This document shows positions 33,493 to 42,081 of a stretch of DNA of 64,000 nt, in pieces. The translations under genes and the position numbers were made by a program. Under the pieces are notes generated by a model. That model ran no database searches and was not told the DNA's origin. It saw only the letters and a list, made by a program, of their open reading frames with translations. The stretch spans positions 31,757 to 95,756 of the forward strand of contig CAZEUG010000004.1 in NCBI GenBank assembly GCA_964515055.1, in the 5' to 3' direction. How positions within the stretch are numbered: position 1 is the stretch's first letter; the number at the start of each line of letters is the position of its first letter. This DNA comes from QAMX01 sp964515055. Its GTDB lineage: Bacteria > Bacillota > Clostridia > Oscillospirales > QAMX01.

Positions 33493-33957
33493 TCAGGAGA
33501 GATTCACGGCGCCAACGGCGTAGAGCAGACCGTCAACAAACGTCGCCAGAAATTTGGCAGTGGTGTTGTCGCTGGCCAGCCAGAGGAAGGACTGCTTGAT
33601 AGAATCCTCGGCGTAATAGGTCGTCGCATCGACACCGATCTGCTCCTTGAGGTCAGCATAGGTGATTTTTTCGGTCGGGTCATAGCCGAAATAGGTCACA
33701 CCCTTGAGATAATCGTGCATGACGGAGCCGAGCTGCGCGGTGGTTGCACGATCCTCGCTCATCGACTGCTGGTCGGTGGATTCGAGGTTCAGACCGTAGG
33801 CTGCTGCGACTTCCGCGATGGAATCCTTCACTTCGGCGCCGTTGTTGGCCGGATCCGTGCTGTCGCCATTGACCTTGCCTGCATCGCCGTCTGTGCCGCA
33901 GGCGACAAGGCTCAGTGCCAGGACGAGAATCATCAGAATGCTGATTGCTTTTTTCAT
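33493..33957 (-). CDS. Putative lipoprotein
   Basis: 154 residues with an N-terminal lipoprotein signal ending in the lipobox LVAC (Cys20), after MKKAISILMILVLALS. The mature domain has a Gly/Asp/Asn-rich linker (~20 residues) and a helical domain. SMSEDRATTAQLGSVMHDYLK and DATTYYAEDSIKQSFLWLASDN are the most distinctive parts. No known motif is present. It sits between the TPM-domain gene and the Ig-like surface protein, so it is likely a small outer-face component of the same envelope cluster. Confidence 0.82.
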   Translation of the reverse strand: MKKAISILMILVLALSLVACGTDGDAGKVNGDSTDPANNGAEVKDSIAEVAAAYGLNLESTDQQSMSEDRATTAQLGSVMHDYLKGVTYFGYDPTEKITYADLKEQIGVDATTYYAEDSIKQSFLWLASDNTTAKFLATFVDGLLYAVGAVNLS

Positions 33958-33995
33958 GGTTCAATTCCTCCAAAATTTGAATTTGATGAGACAGC

Positions 33996-34751
33996 TTAGA
34001 ATTTACCGCCGCCGCCGCCATGCGTTCTGCCGGAGGACGAGGTGTGTGTGCTGCTGCCGGAGGAACGCTTGTTGTTGTCGGCTTTCCTGGCGCGAGTGAC
34101 GGTATGATACAGGTAGAGGTCGCGGCTGTTCGTGAGGTTCATGCTGCCATCGCGGACGTAGTTCGCCGCTTCATTCTGTGCGCGGACGGTTTTGAGCTGG
34201 CCCTTCATGCCGCTGACGACCATCCCCGCCAGCACAAAACCGGCGATGATTGCGATCGGAATCCAGATGGCAGACAGCGGCTCCTTCGGCTGGGAGACAA
34301 ACTGATCGCACAGCTCGGCAAACTGCTCAAACGCCTCGGCATATTTGCCATCGTGCAGCAGCGGAGTCACCTGTTCGCCGATGTAGTCAATCCTATCATC
34401 GGTGAAGATCCGGATGGCGCTGCCGCAGGTGGAGATATACCAGTCGCTGTACTGCATACTGACGAGCAGCAGTGCGCCGTCGGCACCATCGAACAGATCG
34501 TCAAACGTATCGTCTGCATACTGCGCCGGAGAGAATTTGCCGAGGGAATCCACCGTGACGATGGCGAATTCCATCGAATGTTGCCGGCTGACCTCTTCGA
34601 GCGCTGCGGCCACATCAGCGGCCTCGCTGTCGGTCAAAAGGTCGGCACCATCCAGAACGCGCACGGAGCTGACCGGTGCGGCAAAAGCAGGAATCACGCA
34701 AGTGAAGCAGATAAGCACCACAAGCAGTGCAGATAACCATTTGTTTTTCAT
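33996..34751 (-). CDS. ydjH: TPM-domain membrane protein (YdjH-like)
   Basis: 251 residues: signal peptide (~1-24, VIPAFAA), a TPM domain (~30-150; VRVLDGADLLTDSEAADVAAALEEV and MEFAIVTVDSLGK), a TM helix (~160-182, IWIPIAIIAGFVLAGMVV) and a cytoplasmic basic tail ending in GGGGGKF. The TPM fold (YgcG/TPM_phosphatase) is extracytoplasmic here. In B. subtilis, YdjH is encoded with YdjG, YdjI and PspA in an envelope-stress operon; the neighbours here are the YdjG- and YdjI-like proteins. It lies 15 bases after the zinc-ribbon gene. Confidence 0.85.
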   Translation of the reverse strand: MKNKWLSALLVVLICFTCVIPAFAAPVSSVRVLDGADLLTDSEAADVAAALEEVSRQHSMEFAIVTVDSLGKFSPAQYADDTFDDLFDGADGALLLVSMQYSDWYISTCGSAIRIFTDDRIDYIGEQVTPLLHDGKYAEAFEQFAELCDQFVSQPKEPLSAIWIPIAIIAGFVLAGMVVSGMKGQLKTVRAQNEAANYVRDGSMNLTNSRDLYLYHTVTRARKADNNKRSSGSSTHTSSSGRTHGGGGGKF

Positions 34752-34766
34752 CTCTGCATCCTCCTT

Positions 34767-35864
34767 TTACAGCAAGCCGATCAGATTCAGCAGCCACGCC
34801 GCGCCATAAACGGCAGCGGCAAACACAGCCGTGAGTCCGAAGCGCCACTTGGTGGCAGCGGATTTGTCAACCGGCAGGTCGCCGACGAATTTGCCGGTCT
34901 GCCCGTTCATGGCGAACGTGTATTTCTGACCATTCCAGTCGGTCGTGAGCAGCCAGACGGGGCAGAGCGCATAGCGCGCCTTGCCGCCCTGCAACCGGAT
35001 GTTGCAGTTTTCGGTGCGCACGGTCGCATAATCGGTCACGGTTGCGGCAAACGCCTTTTCGGTCGATTGCTTAATCCGTGCATTGGCGCGCTCGACGCTG
35101 TCTTCTGCACTGACGTCGTATTTGTCGGCGAGATAGCCCGCCAGGTAGGCAGTCTGGAACGGAACGGCCTGAGACAGGTCATACGGCTCAATGGATTCCA
35201 TCAGGTCGTCGGCCATCTTGCTCGAGCCGTCCACGGGGACACCGTCAAAGCCGAGTGCGCCTTCGCGGATGACCGAGTAATGCTGCGTTTCGGTGTACCG
35301 GTAGTTGCGGTCCTCCCAGATTTTGACGCGGGTGGCACGGTAGCGAACCGATGCGTTGGCATCCGAGTCAAACAGCCAGAACGGGACATAGACGCCCTTG
35401 ATTTCATCGATGTGGTTCTGATCCTTGAAAACCTTCGGCAAAAGCCGCTTGCCGGTCACATGACGGAGCAGCGCCTTTTTCGCATCGTCCTTGCCCAGCT
35501 TGAACGGAATGACGATGTCAGGCTTGAGTGCGCCGCTGAACTGACCCATCACAACGATGGGGTTGCCGCAGAAGGGGCAGGATGTCGCTGCCATGCTGTC
35601 ATCGCCGACGATTTCACCGCCGCACGACTGACAGATATACGACCGTAGACCGTCTGCTTCGCCCTCCTGCCATTCGGAACCGGCATTTGTCTGCCAGTTC
35701 ATTTCATCTGCAGAATCGGTGCCGAGGTCGGCATCATAGCCCTTGAGCGTTTCGACTTCGAATTCGGTGTCGCAATACGGGCATTTCATCTTCTGCAAAT
35801 CGCTGTCGAAGGCAATGGCACCTCCGCAGCAGGGACATTTGTATTCCTGTAATCCTGCGCTCAA
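34767..35864 (-). CDS. ydjG: TFIIB-type zinc-ribbon membrane protein (YdjG-like)
   Basis: 365 residues. Two four-cysteine zinc ribbons occupy the N-terminus: YKCPCCGGAI...MKCPYCDTEFE (residues ~8-35) and YICQSCGGEI...TSCPFCGNPI (~75-105). A long alpha/beta middle follows with GVYVPFWLFDSDANASVRYRATR, common in this family, and PVWLLTTDWNGQKYTFAMNGQTGK. The C-terminal TM segment is FGLTAVFAAAVYGAAWLLNLIGLL. The protein faces the cytoplasm and is tethered by one helix. It matches the YdjG type that recruits YdjH/YdjI and PspA to the membrane in Bacillus. No PspA homologue is in this window. Confidence 0.85.
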   Translation of the reverse strand: MSAGLQEYKCPCCGGAIAFDSDLQKMKCPYCDTEFEVETLKGYDADLGTDSADEMNWQTNAGSEWQEGEADGLRSYICQSCGGEIVGDDSMAATSCPFCGNPIVVMGQFSGALKPDIVIPFKLGKDDAKKALLRHVTGKRLLPKVFKDQNHIDEIKGVYVPFWLFDSDANASVRYRATRVKIWEDRNYRYTETQHYSVIREGALGFDGVPVDGSSKMADDLMESIEPYDLSQAVPFQTAYLAGYLADKYDVSAEDSVERANARIKQSTEKAFAATVTDYATVRTENCNIRLQGGKARYALCPVWLLTTDWNGQKYTFAMNGQTGKFVGDLPVDKSAATKWRFGLTAVFAAAVYGAAWLLNLIGLL

Positions 35865-35959
35865 AAATGATCGCTCCTTTCAATCCTGGATGCTCCGCCC
35901 GGTCGGTGCGGCGAAAGCCGCACCGAAAACGGGCGAAAATCGCGGATGGTTTCTGAACC

Positions 35960-36463
35960 TCACGTCCGGCCGTCCGGCTTTGCGCCGTCCGAGCCAGCCT
36001 CTGCAAGGCGGTAAAAGAGCTGCTCCAATCCTTCCAGCCGGACAGCGCCCATTGTGCGGCTGCCGTCCGAAAATGTCAGACAGACGCTGTAGACAGAGCC
36101 GTCCGCCGCACCGGCGCGCGGTGACGTCTGATGCTGCTCGACCGACGCGATGTACCCACCGGTTTCGACCAGCTCGAGCATCGAACGGACATCCTCCGCC
36201 GCCAGCTCAACGTCCCGGACAGCCGCTTCCTCTGCAAAGTCGCGGACAAAGCAGTCGGCATCAAACAGCCAGCGCTCGCCGTCCCTGCGCGCCGTGAAGG
36301 AATAGGAATGCGTCCTGTCCATCTCGCCACACGCAATCGAGACAGCGGTGAGCTCCTGAGGACTGTGCGCCGGGCGCTTTTGCCCGCTGCAGCCGGAGAA
36401 TAAGCCAAACAGAGAGAATCCAAGCATCAACCATACCGCCCTGCAAATCCGTTGTTTTTTCAT
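35960..36463 (-). CDS. Putative lipoprotein
   Basis: 167 residues. Lipobox FSGC (Cys25) after a hydrophobic stretch (VWLMLGFSLFGLF) predicts lipid attachment. The mature part is mixed alpha/beta (ELTAVSIACGEMDRTHSYSFTARRDG and VYSVCLTFSDGSRTMGAVRLEG), possibly a small periplasm-facing ligand domain. It is 8 bases after the SPFH gene stop and 95 before the YdjG-like gene. Unlike the rest it has no match in the Bacillus ydj locus and may be an addition in this lineage. Confidence 0.8.
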   Translation of the reverse strand: MKKQRICRAVWLMLGFSLFGLFSGCSGQKRPAHSPQELTAVSIACGEMDRTHSYSFTARRDGERWLFDADCFVRDFAEEAAVRDVELAAEDVRSMLELVETGGYIASVEQHQTSPRAGAADGSVYSVCLTFSDGSRTMGAVRLEGLEQLFYRLAEAGSDGAKPDGRT

Positions 36464-36471
36464 GCACCCAG

Positions 36472-37884
36472 TCAGATGATGTCGCCGTTGTCGAACGGAT
36501 CACCGCATTCCGGGCAGAACCTCGGCGGAGTTGCGCCTTTTGCCGGCTCCCAGCCGCACTTGTCACAGCGATACTGCGGGACACCGGCGGGCTTTTTGCT
36601 GCCACAGTTCTGGCAGAACTTGCCTTTGTTGACCGTTCCGCAGGAGCAGGTCCAGCCGTCTGCATCCTCCGGCTTCTTGCTGCCGCATTCGGGGCAGAAC
36701 TTGCCGGTTGCGGTTGCGCCACAGGAGCATTTCCAGGCACCTGCCTGAACCGGCTCCGGCTTCTTGCTGCCGCATTCGGGGCAGAATTTGCCGGTCGCCG
36801 TTGCGCCACAGGAGCATTTCCAGCCGTCCTGTGCCGGTGCAGCCTGCGGCTGTGCCTGCTGCTGCTGGACACCCGCATTGTAGAAATTCTGTGCCGCGCC
36901 GAAGCCGCCCTGGCCGCCCATACCGACCATGCCCATGCCCATGAAACCGGTCATCGCACCGGCGGAGTTGCCGGCTGCGGTCTCCATCGCGTCAGCCGTG
37001 GCGTTGGTCATACGACCGGCCATCATAAACGGGTTGGAGCCCATGGTGGCTGCGTCTTCCATCTCGTTGATCTTCTTCATATCCGCATCGGTGAGCGTGA
37101 TCGGATTCAGAGCGATCTTGCAGACAGAAATGCCGCGTGTCTCGACCCAATCCTGCTTCAGGGCGCTGTTCATGGCATCCTTCAGCTCACCGGATTTGGC
37201 CGGAATCTGTGCGGGGCGCAGCTCCTGCTCGGCCAGATTGCCGAATGCGGGCTGCAACGCATCGATGAATTCGGTTTTCAGCTGTTCATCAATCATGTCG
37301 CGTGTGAAATCCCCCGAAACATTGCCGCAGAGCCGTGTGTAGAAGAGCAGGGGGTCGCTGATGATGTACGAATAAACGCCGTTGCAGCGGACGCTGACGG
37401 TACGGCTCATGCCGATGCGCTTGTTCATGACCTCAAACATAATCGGGTTCGGCGTGCCGAATTTGTTGGCGAGAATCTCTTTGGTGTTAATGTAGTAGAC
37501 TCTCTGATCCTTGCCGGTATCGCCGCCGTAGGTGAAGCGCTTGCCGATGGCCTTGAAGGTGTCCTTCAGGCTCTGACCGAACGAACCGGAGAAGATCGAG
37601 GGCTCTGTCGAGGAATCGTAGGTGAATTCGCCGGGCTCGGCGCAAACTTCAACCACCTTGCCCTGCTCGACGATGATCATGCACTGACCGTCTGCAACGG
37701 CAATGCCTGAACCGTTTGAAATGATGTTGTCATTTCCTTTGGTGTTGGAGGATCTGCTGGTGGTCTGCTTTTGACCTCTGCGCAGAAGAACGTCGTTGGG
37801 AAGGGCGTCGCAATAGAAAAACTCCTTCCACTGGTCTGCCAGTGTTCCGCCGAGTGCTCCGATGCCTGCTTTAATAAGTCCCAT
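36472..37884 (-). CDS. ydjI: SPFH-domain protein with four C-terminal zinc ribbons (YdjI-like)
   Basis: 470 residues from the second in-frame ATG (AAAGGAA ten bases upstream). The SPFH domain (~20-290) includes LRRGQKQTT, GSGIAVADGQCMIIVEQGK and a stomatin-like helix region. A Gly/Met-rich linker (GMVGMGGQGGFGAAQN) leads to four zinc ribbons: two near-identical WKCSCGATATGKFCPEC units, WTCSCGTVNKGKFCQNC, and YRCDKCGWEP...FCPEC. SPFH proteins build membrane scaffolds. In Bacillus, YdjI is a partner of PspA. The extra repeated ribbons are more than I would expect and could bind partners. Confidence 0.88.
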   Translation of the reverse strand: MGLIKAGIGALGGTLADQWKEFFYCDALPNDVLLRRGQKQTTSRSSNTKGNDNIISNGSGIAVADGQCMIIVEQGKVVEVCAEPGEFTYDSSTEPSIFSGSFGQSLKDTFKAIGKRFTYGGDTGKDQRVYYINTKEILANKFGTPNPIMFEVMNKRIGMSRTVSVRCNGVYSYIISDPLLFYTRLCGNVSGDFTRDMIDEQLKTEFIDALQPAFGNLAEQELRPAQIPAKSGELKDAMNSALKQDWVETRGISVCKIALNPITLTDADMKKINEMEDAATMGSNPFMMAGRMTNATADAMETAAGNSAGAMTGFMGMGMVGMGGQGGFGAAQNFYNAGVQQQQAQPQAAPAQDGWKCSCGATATGKFCPECGSKKPEPVQAGAWKCSCGATATGKFCPECGSKKPEDADGWTCSCGTVNKGKFCQNCGSKKPAGVPQYRCDKCGWEPAKGATPPRFCPECGDPFDNGDII

Positions 37885-37934
37885 GATCATGTTCCTTTCA
37901 TAATAAAATTTTCAGAAGAATGGACTTGGTACGC

Positions 37935-40733
37935 TTAGGAATGCTTGTGCCTGATGAGTATGATGACAGCGACGGCCGCAAGGATCACTGCTGCTGCGAT
38001 CGCCGCGATCAAGACGATTTTGGTGCCGCCGGATGATTCACCGGACGGCGCTTGGGTGGATGCTGCCGATGTCGATTCCGCCGGAACATCGGACGAAACA
38101 GCCGACGACGATTCCATCGGAATCTCCGACGAGGACTCCACCGGTGCTTCAGAGGACGCAGCAGCGGATGCATCCGAAGATGCAGCCGGTGTGCTTACAC
38201 TGGACGCGACGGGCGGCTCAGAGGAGGTCGCCGACGGCGCGGAAGTCACAGACGTGGACGGGCCACTGACGGCGAGAACGGGAATCTCAACTGCCGCTTT
38301 CTGATACCTGCAGGTCTTGCATTCTTCGTGCTTGAGACCTTTGGCCGTTTGAGTGGCGGCTTTGTCAACGACCCACTCGAAATCGTGTGCTGCCCGCGTC
38401 TTTTCGAGCATGACGCAGCAGCCGTAGGTGGTGCAGCTTCTCCAGTGGTGGGTCGCGTTGGAATCCCAGCCCGTGACCTCGTGCGATGTGATACCGGTCG
38501 CACCGAAGGTCTTGCAGACCCATTTGTGGGTGCCCTGGTCAACATAGGTGTATTCGACATCCTGATGCTCCGTACAATAGGCGGGGAGCACCTCCACCGT
38601 GCAGGTGACGGAAACCGTACCGCATTTCGCGGTGATCGTCGCCTTGCCCTTGCCGATGGCCTTGATCTTGCCGTTTGCGTCCACCTGGACGACCGACGAG
38701 GCGCTGCTGCTCCAGCTGACAGTTCCGACAGCGCCGACGGGATCCTTTGTTGCGACGAGCTGCAGCGTCTCTCCGACACGCAGCGAAGCGCTCCTGTTGT
38801 TGAGCGTCAGCTTTTCAACCGAATTCTGCGGCTTCTGGCTGACCTTGACGGTGAAATAGGCAAAATACGAATCGGCTGTCACCGGAACAGTGCTGTCCGT
38901 TTTCGCAAAGATGTACACAGTCGCTTCGCCTACCTTGCTGGCCGTGATGACAGAATTCCGGATCGTCACACTGCCGTCCTTGGCCGTTTCACCAACGTAG
39001 GGACTCCCGGTCATGTTGTCCCTGGTCTTGACATACGCCGAATACTGGTATTTTGTCTTGTCAACCGTGTCAGGCACGAACGGCAGCTGGCTGAGCTGCT
39101 TGAGATCAACGGTGTACCGGTCGCCGATAAAAAGCTCCACTGTGCTGAGCTTCGTGGTGGTGAACGGAATGGTGCGGAGGTTGTTGGGGTCGTAGACCAC
39201 GACATGGATGGTGCGTCCGGCGTTGGAATAGTCGGAGCCGTAGTACCACGGCGTATTTTCGTTCGGCTTGTACGCCGTCACGAATGCCTGACCAACAGCC
39301 GTACCGGTGAGCGTCAGGGTTCTGGCCGATGCATCCTGCCGGACATTGACAATGCCGTCGTAGACCGCATTCCATCTCGGCAGGTTCTCGATCGCCTTGC
39401 TGGGGTTGAGCTGATATTTGACCGTGATCGACTGTCCCTTGGGGAGGTAGATCGTCGGGGTGGGCGTGTCGTATTCGGGATAGAACAGCTCCGTCACCGT
39501 CGTGCTCTGGCCGTCCTTTGCGGGGATGCTGATGCTGCTGCCAACACATCTTGTGCCGCATTCACGGGTCGCCGTCTCTGCATAGCGCGCATAGACGTAA
39601 TACGTTTTTGAGCTATCTGCGAGCGGTATATCTACCGCGCCGTTCGTCATTTTCTGACCGTCTGTCGGCCAGCCGCTCGTTGACGGCTTGGCGGTAATGA
39701 CGTATTCGATATCGCTCTTCGCATTTGTCACCTGGATGCGCGCAACGTTGACGCGGTTGCTTTGCGTCAGCGTATACCGCAGCTGGGGCGTCGGAACCGG
39801 CTGATAGGGGAACGATTTGCCGACCAGCTTGGGCGCACCGTTGATGGTACCCTGATAGGCACCGGATTTGGCCTTCACCGACACGCGGATGTATTTGCCG
39901 ATGAGATCGGCAGAGTTGATCGAAAAGGATGGGCTGTTGGCGGCCGAAGCAATTTTGGTCCAGACGCCGTTCTCGTGTACCTGCCACTCGTAATTCAGTG
40001 CCACACCGGCCGGTGCGCCGGCGATCGTGACATACGGGGTGGAGCCGTACCGTACCTCGCCGCTGTAAACGACTTCACCGGTCAGCATCTGAACACCACC
40101 GTATGCGTAGGTCAGATAGGTGAAGCCGCTGATGCGGTCGCCGAGGCTGTTGGACTGATCGTTATAGGCGCTGATGCCGACCCGAATATCGGCCGGCGAA
40201 CAGCCAAACGCCACGCAGTAATCGTTGAGATTGCAGGAAAACCGACCGGACGCGTCTCTCTGGAGCTCCTTGCCGACCTTCAGCATGGCCGAGTAGCCGT
40301 CGAGTGAAATGTTGTAGGCGGTTGCATCGCGGTACGCGTCCCAGGAAAGCGTACCGTCACTTGTGAGCCGGACATTCCGGACAAACGTATCCGGCAGCTT
40401 TTCGGCCAGATATTCGTTGGTAAACGTATACCCCTGAGCGAATTGCTCACTTGTCAGATAGCCGTCCGCATGGGCGATCAGATAGATTGCATAGTGCGTT
40501 GTGCCGGGCAGAAAGTATTCCTTCAGGTCGATGTTCGTATCGCTCGTTTCAAGGCGAAAAACGCGTTCGCTGAGCCCGGTTTTGGGATCCTCCCAGTGCA
40601 GGACAACGGAGTAGCTCGTGGCATTCGGAACAGCATCCCACGAAAAATCGAAGGTGGACTCGTTCAGCACCACGTGCTGCGGTTTGGCCAGCTGGGGGAT
40701 ATCGGAGACGTATGTAAAATTGCCACGCCACAT
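37935..40733 (-). CDS. Ig-like surface protein, part after the in-frame amber codon
   Basis: 932 residues in the same frame as the exported N-terminal fragment (40827-41105); only 93 bases separate them and the frame is open across except for the TAG. Fibronectin-like beta repeats fill the first ~500 residues; a BIG2 Ig domain lies near 640-720 (VEKLTLNNRSASLRVGETL). A four-Cys-type HxxxC repeat region (QDVEYTYVDQGTHKWVC) and Ser/Ala-rich stalk follow, then one TM helix and basic RHKHS. No LPXTG. The ATG at 40733 lacks a good ribosome site, so this half may not be made alone. Confidence 0.75.
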   Translation of the reverse strand: MWRGNFTYVSDIPQLAKPQHVVLNESTFDFSWDAVPNATSYSVVLHWEDPKTGLSERVFRLETSDTNIDLKEYFLPGTTHYAIYLIAHADGYLTSEQFAQGYTFTNEYLAEKLPDTFVRNVRLTSDGTLSWDAYRDATAYNISLDGYSAMLKVGKELQRDASGRFSCNLNDYCVAFGCSPADIRVGISAYNDQSNSLGDRISGFTYLTYAYGGVQMLTGEVVYSGEVRYGSTPYVTIAGAPAGVALNYEWQVHENGVWTKIASAANSPSFSINSADLIGKYIRVSVKAKSGAYQGTINGAPKLVGKSFPYQPVPTPQLRYTLTQSNRVNVARIQVTNAKSDIEYVITAKPSTSGWPTDGQKMTNGAVDIPLADSSKTYYVYARYAETATRECGTRCVGSSISIPAKDGQSTTVTELFYPEYDTPTPTIYLPKGQSITVKYQLNPSKAIENLPRWNAVYDGIVNVRQDASARTLTLTGTAVGQAFVTAYKPNENTPWYYGSDYSNAGRTIHVVVYDPNNLRTIPFTTTKLSTVELFIGDRYTVDLKQLSQLPFVPDTVDKTKYQYSAYVKTRDNMTGSPYVGETAKDGSVTIRNSVITASKVGEATVYIFAKTDSTVPVTADSYFAYFTVKVSQKPQNSVEKLTLNNRSASLRVGETLQLVATKDPVGAVGTVSWSSSASSVVQVDANGKIKAIGKGKATITAKCGTVSVTCTVEVLPAYCTEHQDVEYTYVDQGTHKWVCKTFGATGITSHEVTGWDSNATHHWRSCTTYGCCVMLEKTRAAHDFEWVVDKAATQTAKGLKHEECKTCRYQKAAVEIPVLAVSGPSTSVTSAPSATSSEPPVASSVSTPAASSDASAAASSEAPVESSSEIPMESSSAVSSDVPAESTSAASTQAPSGESSGGTKIVLIAAIAAAVILAAVAVIILIRHKHS

Positions 40734-40826
40734 CTTGGTGATGTTTTGTCCGCCCCTCCAGCCGTAATCCGATGAGCCACAGAGGTAGACGATAAACGTT
40801 CCGCTTGGAATCGAGTGCTTTTCACA

Positions 40827-41105
40827 CTACTCTCTCAGATTCATCGATTGCCGAGGCAGGATGTTGCCGTTTGCATCGGTGAGCGGGTCATAGTAGCCGC
40901 CGGAGTTTTTGATGCCGAAGCTGTAGGTACCTGCGCCGTCAAAGGCATCCCAGTAGAGATAGTCACCGACGATCTCGACGTTCATGAGACTCGGCAGATT
41001 GTCATCCGTCACCGCCTCAACCGGAAGCAGAAGCAGCAATGATGCGAGCACGACGGCCAGAACCGTCAGCAAACCGGAGAGTTTGAATGATACCTTTGGA
41101 TGCAT
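40827..41105 (-). CDS. Signal-peptide fragment of the Ig-like surface protein, ended by TAG
   Basis: 92 residues from the ATG with AGGAGG nine bases upstream. A Sec signal (LSGLLTVLAVVLASLLLLL) is followed by the start of a beta-sandwich repeat (MNVEIVGDYLYWDAFDGAGTYSFGI) that resembles repeats in the downstream part. It ends at TAG (40827-40829), yet the frame continues without another stop through CEKHSIPSGTFIVYLCGSS into the downstream part. This is either a nonsense mutation, a sequencing error or programmed readthrough. Confidence 0.75.
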   Translation of the reverse strand: MHPKVSFKLSGLLTVLAVVLASLLLLLPVEAVTDDNLPSLMNVEIVGDYLYWDAFDGAGTYSFGIKNSGGYYDPLTDANGNILPRQSMNLRE

Positions 41106-41137
41106 GATAATCGCCTCCTGTTGATTTTGACAACCTG

Positions 41138-41431
41138 TCATCGATTGCCCGACAGACCGACACCCGTATACAGCGCCCGACCGCAGTGCGGACAGAACCG
41201 CGCATCGGCCGCAAGCACTGTGTTGCACCTGTCGCAGCAGATATGCCTTTCGCGATAGCGGTCATACAGTGTCTTGTAGAGCAGCCGCATCCCGCATTGT
41301 GGACAGACCGAACGTTTTCGATCGGTCATAGTGCCGCAATTCGGACAGACCTTCAGCCGTTTCATGACGTTTGGCCCGTATCCGCATTGCTCCAGCCAAT
41401 TCAGCCTTGCCTTTGCCGTCACAACTGTCAA
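41138..41431 (-). CDS. Small zinc-ribbon protein
   Basis: 97 residues with two CxxC-type zinc ribbons: VCPNCGTMT...SVCPQCGM (about 29-48) and CCDRCNTVL...FCPHCGRAL (about 70-90). Basic N-terminus, no TM and no signal, so it is cytoplasmic. It overlaps the preceding zinc-ribbon gene by 4 bases and is 32 bases before the surface protein fragment. The pair of tiny ribbon proteins opens the envelope cluster and may be adaptors for the SPFH/YdjG proteins, which also carry ribbons. Confidence 0.78.
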   Translation of the reverse strand: MTVVTAKARLNWLEQCGYGPNVMKRLKVCPNCGTMTDRKRSVCPQCGMRLLYKTLYDRYRERHICCDRCNTVLAADARFCPHCGRALYTGVGLSGNR

Positions 41432-41787
41432 TCTCCTTCGTAATGCAGCTTTCTGTGGCAGACAGGGCAGAAACGGATGTCATCCGCCACTTTCGCCCCA
41501 CAGGATTTGCAATAATGTGTTTCATACTCAAACGGCGCACAGTCGGTACACTCAAAGACCTCGGGATTGTAAACGGCAGCGATCACCCATTTTCCGCACT
41601 TGTGGCAGAGATTGAAGCTGACCTTGCCCTCGTTCTCCCATGCAGCCATCAGCTCCTCCTCCGGCGTATCGGCCCGATACACCTGTGTCGTGCAGACACA
41701 CGCACCGGATACGCCGCAATAAAACTGATAGCGGTGGCCGCCGTCCTCCGCGATGGTCGAATACGCGGCGGTCTTTTTCCTGTCCAT
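41428..41787 (-). CDS. Small zinc-ribbon protein
   Basis: 119 residues from the ATG after CAAGGAGG. The N-terminal half is beta-rich with an aromatic stretch (GGHRYQFYCGVSGACVC). The C-terminal half has zinc ribbons NLCHKCGKWVIAAVYNPEVFECTDC and HYCKSCGAKV...FCPVC. It is the first gene of the 12-kb run and is followed by the second ribbon gene with a 4-base overlap. A candidate promoter lies at 41853-41882. The function is unknown. Confidence 0.78.
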   Translation of the reverse strand: MDRKKTAAYSTIAEDGGHRYQFYCGVSGACVCTTQVYRADTPEEELMAAWENEGKVSFNLCHKCGKWVIAAVYNPEVFECTDCAPFEYETHYCKSCGAKVADDIRFCPVCHRKLHYEGD

Positions 41788-41852
41788 CCGATTGCCTCCT
41801 TGTGAGCCGGATGAAGGCACTCTGCCTTAATCTTATATAATATGATATACAT

Positions 41853-41882
41853 ATTATACACCCTCAGATGGCTTTTTGTCCC
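41853..41882 (-). promoter_or_regulatory. Candidate promoter of the envelope cluster
   Basis: Minus strand: -10 TATAAT (41853-41858), 18-base spacer, -35 GGGACA (41877-41882, four of six match). It lies 66 bases before the first gene. The surrounding AT-rich segment (TATATAATATGATATACATATTATA) stands out from the GC-rich neighbourhood. Confidence 0.45.
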
Positions 41883-41989
41883 CGTCAAAACCCCTTAAAT
41901 TGATAGGGTGGGCGGAAAAAACTGTCGAACAGCGCCACAAACCCCGCACAGCAGCATCTGACCACTCACCAGCACCCATCTCGAACGCA

Positions 41990-42034
41990 CACAAAGGCGT
42001 ACTCCGAATGCCAAATCCGGGATACGCCTTTGTG
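41990..42034 (-). terminator. Stem-loop after the 42082-43826 genes
   Basis: A 12-bp perfect stem (CACAAAGGCGTA / TACGCCTTTGTG) encloses a 21-base loop. No T-run follows on the minus strand. It may act as a weak terminator or RNA 3'-end protector for the 43826-42082 genes. Confidence 0.4.
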
Positions 42035-42081
42035 CCATGCCCAATCCAAACACGTTTGAACAACATCAACGCCCATGCAAA

